Positions 32,645 to 42,665 are shown, counted from the stretch's first letter. The stretch is DNA of 62,837 nucleotides from Cloacibacillus sp. (GCA_036655895.1 JAVVPF010000004.1:1-62837); one strand, 5' to 3'. Notes: generated by a model from the letters alone, not told the origin. Numbers and translations: made by a program.

Positions 32645-33637
32645 CTATTTCTCCCCCATCAGCTTCCCATACAGCGCTTCGGTCTTTGCTTGTATCCTTT
32701 CCATTGAGACGCCGTGTTGTTGCGCGTACCAGACGGCGCCTCCGGCTCCTACGCCCTCTTTTATGAAGCCTTTTTCGTAGTCGGCAAGGCCGGGGTAGCG
32801 GGAATGGGTGAAGTCAAGGGGGGCGGCGTACCAGCGGACTCCGATTTTTTCGGCGTATTCCTCAAGGCAGCTTGTTTTGTCCTGGTGCACGTATTTCGTG
32901 GTGGCGACGAGCAGGTCGCGTTTTACGCCCATGTCGCGCAGGATGGCGGCGACGGACATCATCTGGGTGCCTCCGGCGAGCGTTATATTGACGCTGTCGG
33001 GGAGCGCTGCGGCAAAGGCGGCGGCGGCGGCCTGCATTGGGTCTCCCGTTTCGGCGGCGGCCTCTATGCCGCGTCCTTTCAGGCCGCCTTCGGTTATTCC
33101 AAGGCGCGCGGCGCTGTCGCGCCATATCTGCTCTTTTAGCGAAAGGGGGTTGTATGGGCCGGCGGAGGAGACGGTCCCGGTGTGGCCTAGCGCGCGCATG
33201 ACTAGCAGCGCGGTGGTGGTGCCGCCGGGAACGGATTCTGCTATGACCGCCTCTTTGATATTTTTATCCAGCCCGCGCGCCGCGGCTTCGGCTGCCGCCG
33301 CTATCTTGTCCCAGTCGGGCAGAGCTTTTTCTTTGCGCGGGTCGCTTCCGGGCCTTTCGCTCAGCGTCACGTGAGGCGCGGCGGGAGCTATGGACGAACC
33401 TACGCGAAAGGCCATTTTGTCAAAGCCCGCTTCAAGCAGGCACGCGCGCGTTATGAGCGCGGGCGACGGGTGTCCGAACGGGTCGAACGGAAGAGAGTCC
33501 GAGGCTTTCGGGCGGTCGTAGTAGAGCATGTCCGCGTCTGCGGGCGCCGTGTAGGCGAGCGCCTCAAGGTTGGCGCCTGCCGCAGATAGCCCAGGAATGC
33601 GGGCCAGCGCCGTCTCTGCGATAAATAACAAAAACAT
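32645..33637 (-). CDS. CobT-like nicotinate-nucleotide:base phosphoribosyltransferase (NaMN-dependent, TIGR00303-like)
   Basis: A 330-residue cytosolic enzyme of the branch found in archaea and cyanobacteria, expected to make the alpha-ribazole phosphate used for the lower ligand of cobamides. Visible features are the GHPSPALITRACLLEAGF block, a central ESVPGGTTTALLVMRALG loop, SSAGPYNPLSLKEQIW and TLAGGTQMMSVAAI. I start at the ATG at 33637, about ten bases after GGGGGG; a GTG at 33640 is equally possible. It stands alone, with no other cobalamin genes in view, beside a corrinoid-dependent array. The 315 bases behind it (32330-32644) hold no gene and no riboswitch I can recognise. Confidence 0.78.
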   Translation of the reverse strand: MFLLFIAETALARIPGLSAAGANLEALAYTAPADADMLYYDRPKASDSLPFDPFGHPSPALITRACLLEAGFDKMAFRVGSSIAPAAPHVTLSERPGSDPRKEKALPDWDKIAAAAEAAARGLDKNIKEAVIAESVPGGTTTALLVMRALGHTGTVSSAGPYNPLSLKEQIWRDSAARLGITEGGLKGRGIEAAAETGDPMQAAAAAFAAALPDSVNITLAGGTQMMSVAAILRDMGVKRDLLVATTKYVHQDKTSCLEEYAEKIGVRWYAAPLDFTHSRYPGLADYEKGFIKEGVGAGGAVWYAQQHGVSMERIQAKTEALYGKLMGEK

Positions 33638-33750
33638 CACTAATTTTCCCCCTATACGAAGCATCGATTAAGCGTTAAAATGCACCTCAAATAGCTCCCT
33701 CACTTATGTGGGGGGACTGTCTAAGTAATGTGTAAATAAGCGTCAGGCTT

Positions 33751-33779
33751 TTGTCCTGATCTTTGATAGATTATAGTAT
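33751..33779 (+). promoter_or_regulatory. Candidate promoter of the V-ATPase operon
   Basis: TTGTCC (33751-33756) and TAGTAT (33774-33779) are 17 bases apart, about 45 bases before the first start codon. The match is moderate and other AT-rich choices nearby exist. Confidence 0.4.
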
Positions 33780-33825
33780 AGTTTTGGATTTTAATCCTGC
33801 GCAGTTTTGATTAGGGGGAAATTTT

Positions 33826-34443
33826 GTGGCAACAAAGCTGGCGCCCACTAGGGGTAATCTTGTAAAGCTGACCAGGGACATGGTGATGGCGCAGTCCGGC
33901 CATGACCTGCTGGATCAAAAGCGTCAGGTGCTTATGATGGAGCTTGTGCGCTATATCGACGCGGCAAAAAAACTGCAGGAGGACGTAGCTAAGGTTTTCA
34001 AGCAGGCTTACGACGCTTTGCAGAAGGCGAATATCTCATTAGGCATAGACACTGTGGAAGATATTTCAGAGTCGGTGCCCATCACGTCGGCCATCACGGT
34101 ACGTCTGCGCTCCGTAATGGGCGTGGAGATCCCGGACGTCGACCCTGTCTCTTCGGAGGCGACGCCAAGCTACTCTTTCCACGGCTCTTCGGGGGCGATG
34201 GACGCGGCGTACGAGAAGTTTCGCAAAGTTATGGTGCTTCTGACGCAGCTTGCAGAGATAGAAACTAGCGTCTACCGTCTTGCCGTACAGATACGCAAGA
34301 CGCACCGCAGGGTCAACGCGCTTGAAAAGGTCGTGATCCCGCAGGACCTGCATGAGATACGTTTTATAAGCGACGTTCTGGAGGAGAGCGACCGAGAGGA
34401 CTTCACACGCATGAAACTGGCTCAGAAAAAGATAAAAGAATAA
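33826..34443 (+). CDS. ntpD: V-type ATP synthase subunit D
   Basis: A 205-residue central-stalk subunit that forms the rotor axle inside the A3B3 head. It is almost wholly helical, with the family N-terminus LAPTRGNLVKLTRDMVMAQSGHDLLDQKRQVLMMEL and the C-terminal KTHRRVNALEKVVIPQ motif. It starts with GTG at 33826 behind AGGGGGAAA. It opens the operon, whereas in many bacterial V-ATPase clusters D is last. Spacing to the next gene is 32 bases. Confidence 0.95.
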   Translation: MATKLAPTRGNLVKLTRDMVMAQSGHDLLDQKRQVLMMELVRYIDAAKKLQEDVAKVFKQAYDALQKANISLGIDTVEDISESVPITSAITVRLRSVMGVEIPDVDPVSSEATPSYSFHGSSGAMDAAYEKFRKVMVLLTQLAEIETSVYRLAVQIRKTHRRVNALEKVVIPQDLHEIRFISDVLEESDREDFTRMKLAQKKIKE

Positions 34444-34475
34444 TTTCTCACAATTTCAGGGGGAGGGGATTATAA

Positions 34476-34817
34476 ATGAGTACTCTGCACGAGGTTCTGG
34501 CAGTTCTTTTGGGCGCGGAATCTGAGGCCAAAAGAATAGTCGATGATTCAAAGAGCGAGGCCGAATCGCTGCTTCGCAACGCGCAGGAAAAATTCGCGGC
34601 TGAACGCACCAATCAAATGGCCTCCGCGCGCGAGCAGGCCAAAGGCGTCATGGAGACGGCTCTCAATTCCGCAAAGACCGAGGCGTCGCAGATAGCGAGC
34701 CTTGGCAAAGAGGAGAGGGCCCGTATGCAGAAGCGTTTTGAAGAAAACGTAAATCCTGTCATCAGTTCGATGGTGTCAGAGACCGCCGAGAATTTTATTT
34801 CTAAGAAGAGAGGCTGA
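34476..34817 (+). CDS. V-type ATP synthase peripheral-stalk subunit G/H
   Basis: A 113-residue coiled-coil protein rich in Ala, Glu, Lys and Arg (LLGAESEAKRIVDDSKSEAESLLRNAQEKFAAER). It should pair with subunit E to form the outer stalk that resists rotation. GGGGGAGGGG precedes the ATG. The short length, heptad pattern and operon position identify it; sequence motifs alone are weak, as is usual for this subunit. Confidence 0.8.
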   Translation: MSTLHEVLAVLLGAESEAKRIVDDSKSEAESLLRNAQEKFAAERTNQMASAREQAKGVMETALNSAKTEASQIASLGKEERARMQKRFEENVNPVISSMVSETAENFISKKRG

Positions 34818-34822
34818 AGTTA

Positions 34823-35920
34823 GTGTCATCTTCACACGGTTCCGCAACCGCCCTAGGGGTAAAGGCTCACGTGCTCTACAGCCAGCTGTTGAGGGCTGAC
34901 GAATACTGGGCGCTGCTGAACCTCAACTCCACCTCGGAGATAGCCGCCTTCCTAAAACAGACGGCGGGGTATAAAGACCAGCTGGAGCTGCTGCTTCCGA
35001 CTAAGGTGCACCGCATAGACCTTGAAAATTCGGTGCGCTCTTCGATTTTGTCTGAGGCGGACTCGTTCCTCTATTACCTTCAGGGGCCATGGCGCACTCT
35101 CTTTATCGACTGGCTCTCCTGGTATGAGGCGGAGCAGTTAAAGAGCATCTTCAGATGGACGCATTCCAAGCGCCTCGACCGCGACATCATGCGCCAGAGG
35201 CTTTTTCGCGTGCCCGGCTCCACTCTGCCTTACGAGGCTATGCTGAACTGCCGCGATTATAAAGAGGTGCTGGACGCGCTGCATGACTCAAAGTACTATA
35301 AAGTGCTGAGGGAGCCGGTGCGCAGGCTGCTGAACGGGGAAAATTCCCTTTTCTCGCTTGAGCTTGCGATAGACCATCTGGTGGAGACCGATCTTTACGC
35401 CGACATCAAAAAGCTCCCGGCGGACGAACGCGCGGTGCTGGAGCCGCTTTTCGGTTCCAGGGTAGACCTGCTGAACCTCTACAATTTCCACAGGTGCGCG
35501 TGGTATTACAATATGACTATTGAAGAGACGATAAGCCGGATGCTGCCAGTAAAGCACAAGGTCAAGACGCATCATCTGCGCGCCATTTCCAGAGGCACAA
35601 ACTGGGAGGAGCGCATCGAGATAATGGAAGAGGCCTTCCCCGCCTACGGCAGGATATTCCGCGAAGCGTTGGCTCAGGAGGACAAAGAGTTGGCTCTTGA
35701 GATGTCGATAAAGCGCTACAATTACCTTAAGGCGCTTTCAATCCTGCGCAACGGAGTGCCGGGCTTCCATACCGCCATCGCCTACTTCATTCTTAAAGAC
35801 CACGAAGTGACGGACATCATCAGGATGATAGAAGATGTGCGTTATGACTATGACCGTCGTTCCGCGGCCCAGTACCTGATAAGGCCGATAATCAATGGGG
35901 GTGAACCCGCATGGCAGTAA
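34823..35920 (+). CDS. ntpC: V-type ATP synthase subunit C
   Basis: A 365-residue helical subunit that caps the central stalk and docks it onto the membrane ring. It shows the family's three-fold helical repeats, with YSQLLRADEYWALLNLNSTSEIAAFLKQT at the N-terminus and a tail RRSAAQYLIRPI. It starts with GTG at 34823 just after the previous stop. Its last ten bases overlap subunit I. Confidence 0.9.
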   Translation: MSSSHGSATALGVKAHVLYSQLLRADEYWALLNLNSTSEIAAFLKQTAGYKDQLELLLPTKVHRIDLENSVRSSILSEADSFLYYLQGPWRTLFIDWLSWYEAEQLKSIFRWTHSKRLDRDIMRQRLFRVPGSTLPYEAMLNCRDYKEVLDALHDSKYYKVLREPVRRLLNGENSLFSLELAIDHLVETDLYADIKKLPADERAVLEPLFGSRVDLLNLYNFHRCAWYYNMTIEETISRMLPVKHKVKTHHLRAISRGTNWEERIEIMEEAFPAYGRIFREALAQEDKELALEMSIKRYNYLKALSILRNGVPGFHTAIAYFILKDHEVTDIIRMIEDVRYDYDRRSAAQYLIRPIINGGEPAWQ

Positions 35921-37881
35921 TGAAAATGGTCGCTTTGACCATGATTGGACCGCAGTCCGAAATGGAACCCGTCGCGCGCCGGATGGTGCTGACGGGCGGC
36001 TTCCAGCCGCTGCCGCTTGACATTCTGGTCAACGACAGGTCTCTGCGCTCCAAATTGACCACAGAGACGGAAAATCCTTACGACGAGCTGCTCATCAAGA
36101 TCTCGTCGATATGGAAGGTGGCGGGCGAGGTCATTCCCGACCCGCAGCCCGTCACCATCACGCGCGACTTTACTCTCTCCAACGCGCGCATGAAGGTGGA
36201 CCAGCTCTCAAAGCGTCTGCGCGTCTGGGAACAGCGCAGGCACGTCCTCGTTGAGGAGCAGGAGCTGCTCTCGGCCACGAAGCTTTTCGTGCAGGCGCTC
36301 TCCGGCACGGAGTTCGGGCCTAAGGAGCTTGCAGAAGGAAGGTTCGCAAAGACCTTTTTCGGCTACCTCTCAAACGAAAACTACACAAGGCTCACGGAAA
36401 GCGGCGAGGAATCGCCCATCGCCATCAACGAGCTGACGACGAACGGCGGCAACACCTGGGTGCTGATAATGACTGTGCCCGGCTACGAGGATTCGACGAA
36501 AAAGCTGCTTGAGGCGGTCTATTTCAAAGACTTCTCGCTGAAGGACGTGGCCGCGCAGCTTGACGGCGACGACCCACTGGCGCTTGTCGACAGACGCATC
36601 GCAAACCATGAAAAGGCGATACGCGGACTCTCAAAGGCGGCGAAGGACATGCTGCGCGAGCACAGAAGCGACTATGAACTGCTCTTCTCGCAGTTATACA
36701 CCATGCAGCGCGTCTACGACGTCTGCAAGGGCCGCGGCGAGGTGAGCGGCATGTTCGTGCTCTCCGGCTGGATACCGGCCGACACCTACGAGCAGATAAG
36801 CAGAACTATTGCCGAAGAGGCGCCCCTCACCACTCTGATGGTGGAGGACACGCAGAACATCACCTACTCCGGCATACGCATCCCGACAAAGCTGCAGAAC
36901 AACCCGTTCTTCCGCTCTTTCCAGGACATCGTAGCGATGTACAGCCTGCCCTCGTACGGAGAGATAGACCCGTCGCCGATAGTCGCCATTTCGTTCATAC
37001 TCTTCTTCGGATTTATGTTCGGCGACGTTGGCCACGGACTGCTCATCTTCCTTGGCGCGATAATGCTCGTAAAGCGCGGCATCATGAAGCGCTCGCTCGG
37101 CCAGGTCATGAAGATGGCGTCGCTTTCGTCGATGTTCTTCGGCGTAATGTACGGCAGCATCTTCGGCATGGAGGGCATAATACCCGCCGTGTGGCTCAAC
37201 CCGATGTACGACGTCAACAAACTGCTGGGAGTCTCCATAGGCCTCGGCGTCTTTATGATAAGCCTCGGGCTGGTGCTGAACATGATAAAACAGTACCGTG
37301 CGAAGGACTTCGGACGGCTGCTCTTTGACGGGCAGGGCATGGCTGGGCTCTTCCTCTACTGGACGCTCTGCGCGCTCGGCATGATATACATCACAGGCTC
37401 GCCCATCTCCGAATTGACGGCCGACCTGATGTGGGGCGGCATCGGCACTCTCATAGTGGTTATGATACTGCGCGACGTGCTTGCGCGTTACCTGCTGCAC
37501 CAGAAGGGCGACGGAGAATCGCCGGTGCTCAACATGTTTGAAATAATGCACAACCTCATGTCGTTCGTCTCGAACACCGCCTCATTCGTAAGGCTCGCGG
37601 CCTTCGCTTTGAACCACGTGGGGCTCTCGCTTGCGGTAATAATGCTCTCGGACATGGTGCATACGCTTCCGGGCGGCATAGTGATGAAGGGCATAATACT
37701 GATAATCGGCAACATGGTGATCGTCTGCCTTGAAGGGCTGATAGTCTTCATACAGACGCTCCGTCTTGAATACTACGAGTTCTTCGGAAAGTTCTACAAG
37801 GGAGGGGGAAGCGCCTTCAAGCCTGTCGGCTGGAAAAAAGAGGGCGGCAAATTCTCACAGCCAGGCGCAAACGATCTGTAG
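35911..37881 (+). CDS. ntpI: V-type ATP synthase subunit I (membrane stator)
   Basis: A 656-residue subunit. Residues ~1-340 are cytoplasmic and helical, contacting the outer stalks. Residues ~345-630 carry about eight membrane helices (PSPIVAISFILFFGFMFGDVGHGLLI onward). The helix VSNTASFVRLAAFALNHVGLSLAVIML contains the Arg that faces the ion-binding glutamates of the ring. GGGGGTG lies eight bases before the ATG. It is followed by a 68-base gap before subunit K. Confidence 0.95.
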   Translation: MAVMKMVALTMIGPQSEMEPVARRMVLTGGFQPLPLDILVNDRSLRSKLTTETENPYDELLIKISSIWKVAGEVIPDPQPVTITRDFTLSNARMKVDQLSKRLRVWEQRRHVLVEEQELLSATKLFVQALSGTEFGPKELAEGRFAKTFFGYLSNENYTRLTESGEESPIAINELTTNGGNTWVLIMTVPGYEDSTKKLLEAVYFKDFSLKDVAAQLDGDDPLALVDRRIANHEKAIRGLSKAAKDMLREHRSDYELLFSQLYTMQRVYDVCKGRGEVSGMFVLSGWIPADTYEQISRTIAEEAPLTTLMVEDTQNITYSGIRIPTKLQNNPFFRSFQDIVAMYSLPSYGEIDPSPIVAISFILFFGFMFGDVGHGLLIFLGAIMLVKRGIMKRSLGQVMKMASLSSMFFGVMYGSIFGMEGIIPAVWLNPMYDVNKLLGVSIGLGVFMISLGLVLNMIKQYRAKDFGRLLFDGQGMAGLFLYWTLCALGMIYITGSPISELTADLMWGGIGTLIVVMILRDVLARYLLHQKGDGESPVLNMFEIMHNLMSFVSNTASFVRLAAFALNHVGLSLAVIMLSDMVHTLPGGIVMKGIILIIGNMVIVCLEGLIVFIQTLRLEYYEFFGKFYKGGGSAFKPVGWKKEGGKFSQPGANDL

Positions 37882-37949
37882 CAACGGCATCTGTCAGTAA
37901 ATTAAAGATAATAATAGAATATTAGAGAATCAGAAAGGAAGAGATACTT

Positions 37950-38378
37950 ATGTTCGGTTTAATGTTAAGCTGCGGCACTGTAGTAACTTTGATGATCGCT
38001 GGATACCTGCTCCAGCGCAGAGGTTTTTCCGGAGGAAAGAAACTTTACGGCGTAATACTTGGAGGCTCCACGCTCCTCGTGCTGACGGGAGCCATCCTTG
38101 CCCTCTTCTCGGGCGCGTCATTCGCCGCTGAAGGCGCGGCTGTCGTCGCTAAGGAAGTTTCCGTAGGAGCGGGCCTTGGCTTCATCGCCGCCGCCTGCGC
38201 CACCGGCATCGCCTGCCTCGGCGCCGGACTTGCCGTTGCGAACGTCGGAGCCGCGGCTCTCGGCCTCGTCGGTGAAAAGCCCGAAATGCTCGGAACGACG
38301 CTCATCTACCTCGGACTTGCCGAAGGCATCGCGATTTACGGCGTCATCATTTCACTGCTCGTAATTCAGAAACTGTAG
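37950..38378 (+). CDS. ntpK: V-type ATP synthase subunit K (rotor-ring proteolipid)
   Basis: A 142-residue, very hydrophobic, Gly/Ala-rich protein with four predicted helices. The second hairpin carries the essential carboxylate at Glu125 with Tyr130 (LAEGIAIYG); Glu plus Tyr five residues later resembles sodium-type rings, but the Gln/Ser ligands of the best-known sodium sites are not evident. The first hairpin (residues ~1-57) has no carboxylate, so each protein offers one ion site. AAGGAAGAG precedes the ATG. The coupling ion cannot be settled from this alone. Confidence 0.92.
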   Translation: MFGLMLSCGTVVTLMIAGYLLQRRGFSGGKKLYGVILGGSTLLVLTGAILALFSGASFAAEGAAVVAKEVSVGAGLGFIAAACATGIACLGAGLAVANVGAAALGLVGEKPEMLGTTLIYLGLAEGIAIYGVIISLLVIQKL

Positions 38379-38393
38379 GCGATCTTAAGATAA

Positions 38394-38702
38394 ATGAAAG
38401 CCTATCTTGTGAGCGACAACCATGACTCTCTGGTAGGGATGCGCCTTGCCGGCATTGAGGGGACGCTCGTTCACACGCCGGACGAGACCTACGACGCAAT
38501 CAACAAGGCGCTCGGAATGCGCGACGTCGCCATACTCGCAGTAACGGAGAAGGCGGCGGAGATGGCTCAGGAGATAATCCAGCAGCTTCGCGAACGCGGC
38601 GACCTGCCGCTCGTCGTGGAGATACCCGACAGATTCGGCACAAAGAGGGGCCCGGATTTTCTTACCAGATATGTACAGGAAGCCATTGGGGTGAAAATGT
38701 GA
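38394..38702 (+). CDS. V-type ATP synthase subunit F
   Basis: A 102-residue small alpha/beta protein that binds the central axle (AYLVSDNHDSLVGMRLAGIEG, then AILAVTEKAAEM, and PLVVEIPDRFG). It matches the expected size of about 100 residues. It lies 15 bases after subunit K and its stop overlaps the start of subunit E. Confidence 0.92.
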   Translation: MKAYLVSDNHDSLVGMRLAGIEGTLVHTPDETYDAINKALGMRDVAILAVTEKAAEMAQEIIQQLRERGDLPLVVEIPDRFGTKRGPDFLTRYVQEAIGVKM

Positions 38703-39316
38703 TGAAAGAAGTATCAAACGAAAAAATAGGCAGCCTTAGAGATATAATCCTGGACCGCGCCGACAGCGAGAAAAAAGTTCAGATGGCGCAGGGCCGCCGC
38801 GAGGCGGACGACTGGATGGTGCGCGAGACTGAAAAGCTGCAGCGCGAAACAAACCTCATCCTCCAGGACGCCAGAAAGCGCGCGGAGGACATCCGCCGCA
38901 GACAGATACTGGCCGCGGAGCGCGAAAAATCGACGGAGACGCTGCGCCTTCAGAACCGCATTCTCTCCGACGCGATGGGACGCCTTCAGGACAAGCTCGT
39001 CCAGCTGCGCGAGAGGGCGGACTACCCCGACATATTGGCGGGGATGTGCATCGACGCGATACATTCGCTGGGCGTCACGGTGCCGGTAAAGGTGCGCCTT
39101 TCGGCCGTGGACATGGGCCTTGCGGTCTCCGTGGTGGACAAAGTCTGCGCACTGATGCCCAATGTCAAAATAAACTTTGCCCCGGACCCCGCCCCGATAT
39201 TGGGCGGCTGCTGGGTGGCCACGGCGGACGGACACAGGCAGGTCAATATGGACTGGCAGAACATAACCCAGGAAATGGCGGACTCTCTTGCCGAACGCCT
39301 CCTGCCGCTGCTTTAG
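38699..39316 (+). CDS. ntpE: V-type ATP synthase subunit E (peripheral stalk)
   Basis: A 205-residue outer-stalk subunit: a long charged N-terminal coiled coil (EKKVQMAQGRREADDWMVRETEKLQRETNLILQDARKRAEDI) and a small C-terminal globular domain that binds the head (NFAPDPAPILGGCWVATADGHRQVNMDW). It begins at the GTG at 38699 or the ATG at 38702; both overlap or abut the end of subunit F, so the two genes are coupled. Confidence 0.9.
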   Translation: MMKEVSNEKIGSLRDIILDRADSEKKVQMAQGRREADDWMVRETEKLQRETNLILQDARKRAEDIRRRQILAAEREKSTETLRLQNRILSDAMGRLQDKLVQLRERADYPDILAGMCIDAIHSLGVTVPVKVRLSAVDMGLAVSVVDKVCALMPNVKINFAPDPAPILGGCWVATADGHRQVNMDWQNITQEMADSLAERLLPLL

Positions 39317-39328
39317 GAGGAACTACAT

Positions 39329-41131
39329 TTGGAACGCAAAAACAACAGCCAAGCTCCCCATAAGGGTCTGGTAGAGTCCGTAAACGGACCGGTCATAAAG
39401 GCAAGCGGGATGCGCGACTTTGGTATGCGTGAGGTCGTCAAAGTCGGCCCGAAGCGCCTTATGGGTGAAATAATCAAAATGGATTCTGAAAACGCCACCA
39501 TCCAGGTCTACGAAGACACGGACGGCCTTCAGATATACGAAGCTGTCGAAGGCACAGGCGAGCCTCTTTCAATAGAACTCGGCCCTGGCATCATAGGCAG
39601 CTTCTTCGACGGCATCGGGCGCCCCCTGGACTCGCTGCTTGAAAAAGAGGGCATGTACATCACGCCCGGCACCTCGGTCAACATGATAGACAAAAACCGC
39701 ATCTGGGAGGTAACTCCCGTAGCGAAAGTCGGCGAGCTCGTCTCCGGCGGCATGGTGCTTGCCACGATACAGGAGACGCCGCTTCTTGTGCATAAGGTGA
39801 TGTGCCCTCCTGACTTCGAAGGCGAGATAACATGGATAACGCCCGCTGGAAAACACGAAGCCGGAAGCGACGTAGCGAAGGTCAAAGACGCCTTCGGCCG
39901 CGAAGTGGCCATCCCGATGATACAGAAATGGCCGGTGCGCACGCCGCGCCCCTACCGCGAAAGGCTGCTGCCCAACGAGCCGTTCGTCACGGGGCAGCGC
40001 GTCATAGACGGCCTCTTCCCGCTTGCTAAGGGCGGCACCGCCTGCATCCCCGGCGGTTTCGGCACAGGCAAGACGGTGACGCAGCATCAGCTGGCAAAAT
40101 GGGGCGACGCTCAGGTCGTCATCTACATCGGCTGCGGCGAACGCGGCAACGAGATGACGGACGTCCTTGAACAGTTCCCCGTACTGGAAGACCCGCGTTC
40201 TGGCCGTCCGCTGATGGAGCGCACCATACTCATCGCAAACACCTCGAACATGCCGGTCGCCGCACGTGAAGCCTCCATCTACACAGGCATCACAATAGCG
40301 GAATACTTCCGCGACATGGGCTACGACGTCGCCATCATGGCCGACTCCACCTCACGCTGGGCCGAGGCGCTGCGCGAGCTTTCAGGACGCCTTGAAGAAA
40401 TACCGGCCGAAGAGGGCTTCCCCGCCTACCTGCCAAGCCGCCTCGCTGAGTTCTACGAGCGCGCCGGCCGCGTCGTCACCATCGGCGGAGAAAACGGAAG
40501 CGTAAGCGTCATAGGAGCCGTCTCACCTCCGGGCGGCGACTTTACGGAGCCTGTCACGCGCCATACGAAGCGCTTCATCCGCTGCTTCTGGGGGCTTGAC
40601 AAAAACCTGGCAAACGCGCGCCACTACCCCGCCATCTCGTGGACAGACTCCTACAGCGAGTACGCGGCGGAAGTAGACGGCTGGTTCTGCACCAACGTAG
40701 ACCCGCGCTGGGGCGAGCTTCGCGACGAAGTGCGCAACATACTCGCGGAAGACAATAAAATACAGCAGGTCATAAAGCTAGTCGGCGAGGACGTCCTCCC
40801 CGACGACCAGCGGCTCATCGCCTTCACAGCCTTCCTCATCAAAAACGGCTACCTGCAGCAGAACTCATTCGGCTCCGACTCATACTCGCCGCCGCTTAAG
40901 GGCTTCAACATCCTTGAGATAATCCTTGAGTTCTACCACAAGGCGATCGAGTTGGTCCGCAAGGACATCCCGATCTCGCTCATAAAAGAGGACGAATCCG
41001 TGGACGCCATCACGCACCTTCGCGAGCTGGCCCCTGACGACAAAGAGGGCTTCGACGGCGTGCGCAAACGCATCGACGAACACCTCGACCGCGTCGCCGC
41101 GGAGCGCACAAGAAAGCTGAGAGGTGAGTAA
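39329..41131 (+). CDS. ntpA: V-type ATP synthase catalytic subunit A
   Basis: A 600-residue catalytic ATPase subunit. The beta barrel ([17 protein letters not shown]) is followed by the family's non-homologous insert and the Walker A GGFGTGKT at 242-249. GERGNEM and [13 protein letters not shown] carry the catalytic Glu and Walker B regions, and [14 protein letters not shown] follows. It starts with TTG at 39329 behind a perfect AGGAGG; no ATG fits. It ends three bases before subunit B. Confidence 0.97.
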   Translation: MERKNNSQAPHKGLVESVNGPVIKASGMRDFGMREVVKVGPKRLMGEIIKMDSENATIQVYEDTDGLQIYEAVEGTGEPLSIELGPGIIGSFFDGIGRPLDSLLEKEGMYITPGTSVNMIDKNRIWEVTPVAKVGELVSGGMVLATIQETPLLVHKVMCPPDFEGEITWITPAGKHEAGSDVAKVKDAFGREVAIPMIQKWPVRTPRPYRERLLPNEPFVTGQRVIDGLFPLAKGGTACIPGGFGTGKTVTQHQLAKWGDAQVVIYIGCGERGNEMTDVLEQFPVLEDPRSGRPLMERTILIANTSNMPVAAREASIYTGITIAEYFRDMGYDVAIMADSTSRWAEALRELSGRLEEIPAEEGFPAYLPSRLAEFYERAGRVVTIGGENGSVSVIGAVSPPGGDFTEPVTRHTKRFIRCFWGLDKNLANARHYPAISWTDSYSEYAAEVDGWFCTNVDPRWGELRDEVRNILAEDNKIQQVIKLVGEDVLPDDQRLIAFTAFLIKNGYLQQNSFGSDSYSPPLKGFNILEIILEFYHKAIELVRKDIPISLIKEDESVDAITHLRELAPDDKEGFDGVRKRIDEHLDRVAAERTRKLRGE

Positions 41132-41133
41132 GA

Positions 41134-42513
41134 ATGGCACAGCCTGAATATATTGGCGTAAGAGATATTGAGGGGCCGTTCATCCTCGTTGAAAACGTAA
41201 AGGGCGTGGGCTACGGCGAACTTGTCGACATACGCGACAGCAAAGGCAACCGCCGTCACGGACAGGTCAAATCGCTCAGCGAAAAGGCGACTCTCGTGCA
41301 GGTCTTCACCGGCACAGAAGAGCTTGTCCCCAACACGACGAAAGTTCGCTTCCTGGGCAAGCCTCTTGAAGTCCACCTTTCAAAATACATGCTCGGACGC
41401 ACCTTCAACGGCCTGGGCGAGCCGCGCGACGGCTGCGGCGAAATATACGGCGGACGCCGCGTCAACATCAACGGCCTGCCGCTGAACCCGATGGCGCGCC
41501 AGTACCCGCGCGACTTCATTCACACCGGGATATCCGCGATAGACACGCTGATGACGCTCATACGCGGGCAGAAGCTCCCCATCTTCTCCGGCAACGGCCT
41601 GCCTCACAACCAGCTCGCCGTGCAGATAGCCACTCAGTCGAAGGTAATGGGATCGGAAGATTTCGCCGTCGTCTTCGCAGGCATCGGCGTAAAACATGAC
41701 GACGCCGCCTACTTCACGCAGGAGCTTTCGTCGCGCGGACATTCAAACAACATCGTCACCTTCCTGAACCTTGCGGACGACCCGGTAATCGAACGCATAG
41801 CGACGCCGCGAATGGCGCTCTCCACAGCCGAATATTTAGCCTACGAGCTTGGAATGCACGTCCTCGTCATAATGACCGACATGACCAGCTACTGCGAAGC
41901 GCTGCGCGAACTTGGCGTCGCGGCGGGCGAAGTACCCAGCCGCAAAGGCTACCCCGCCTACCTCTACAGCGACCTCGCCGCCCTCTACGAGCGCGCCGGA
42001 GTCGTGCGCGGACGCGAAGGAAGCGTCACGCAGATACCGATACTTACGATGCCAAACGACGACATCACGCACCCCATCCCCGACCTCACCGGCTTCATCA
42101 CCGAGGGTCAGATAGTGCTGTCGCGCGAGCTCGACGCAAAGAACATCTACCCGCCGATAGACGTCCTCACAAGCCTCTCAAGGCTTATGAAGGACGGCAT
42201 AGGCAAAGGCTTCACGCGCGAAGACCACCCGAGCGTCGCAAGCCAGCTCTTCGCCTCCTACAGCCGCGTTCAGGAAGTCCGTTCGCTTGCAGGCGTCGTC
42301 GGAGAAGACGAACTCTCAAAGACGGACAAGGCCTTCCTATCCTTCGGCCGCCTCTTTGAAGAGCGCTTCCTGCGCCAGGGCAAAGAGGATGACCGCGAGA
42401 TCGGCTACTCGCTCGACATGGCATGGGAGATATTGGGCACGCTGCCTAACTCCGAGCTGACGCGCGTCAGCCTCACCGACATCAAGGAGCACATAAAGAA
42501 AAAGGAACAGTAA
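41134..42513 (+). CDS. ntpB: V-type ATP synthase subunit B (non-catalytic)
   Basis: A 459-residue partner of subunit A in the head. It shows [50 protein letters not shown] in place of a functional Walker [39 protein letters not shown] and [25 protein letters not shown]. It is the last gene of the operon, followed by a strong terminator. Confidence 0.97.
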   Translation: MAQPEYIGVRDIEGPFILVENVKGVGYGELVDIRDSKGNRRHGQVKSLSEKATLVQVFTGTEELVPNTTKVRFLGKPLEVHLSKYMLGRTFNGLGEPRDGCGEIYGGRRVNINGLPLNPMARQYPRDFIHTGISAIDTLMTLIRGQKLPIFSGNGLPHNQLAVQIATQSKVMGSEDFAVVFAGIGVKHDDAAYFTQELSSRGHSNNIVTFLNLADDPVIERIATPRMALSTAEYLAYELGMHVLVIMTDMTSYCEALRELGVAAGEVPSRKGYPAYLYSDLAALYERAGVVRGREGSVTQIPILTMPNDDITHPIPDLTGFITEGQIVLSRELDAKNIYPPIDVLTSLSRLMKDGIGKGFTREDHPSVASQLFASYSRVQEVRSLAGVVGEDELSKTDKAFLSFGRLFEERFLRQGKEDDREIGYSLDMAWEILGTLPNSELTRVSLTDIKEHIKKKEQ

Positions 42514-42557
42514 TTCAATTTTCGCCAACAACAACGCGTCAATATCACAAATATTGA

Positions 42558-42608
42558 ATGCCGCGCCGCGAAAGTCCTCAAAAAAACTTGCGCGCGCGGT
42601 ATTTTTTG
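42558..42608 (+). terminator. Terminator of the V-ATPase operon
   Basis: A GC-rich imperfect stem (TGCCGCGCCGCGAAAGT with ACTTGCGCGCGCGGTA) runs into TTTTTT on the plus strand, 45 bases beyond the subunit B stop. Confidence 0.8.
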
Positions 42609-42635
42609 TTGTCATCCACAATTTTTTCTTTTATT

Positions 42636-42665
42636 TTTACACATATTTTTCGGATATGTTATAAT
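42636..42665 (+). promoter_or_regulatory. Promoter of the homoserine dehydrogenase gene
   Basis: TTTACA (42636-42641) and TATAAT (42660-42665) are 18 bases apart. A TG one base before the -10 box (TGTTATAAT) makes it an extended -10 promoter. It lies 41 bases ahead of the start codon. Confidence 0.75.

Noticed and set aside
36694-37551. A 285-codon minus-strand frame
   Set aside because: It is the shadow of V-ATPase subunit I, with improbable His/Glu/Tyr composition and no ribosome site.
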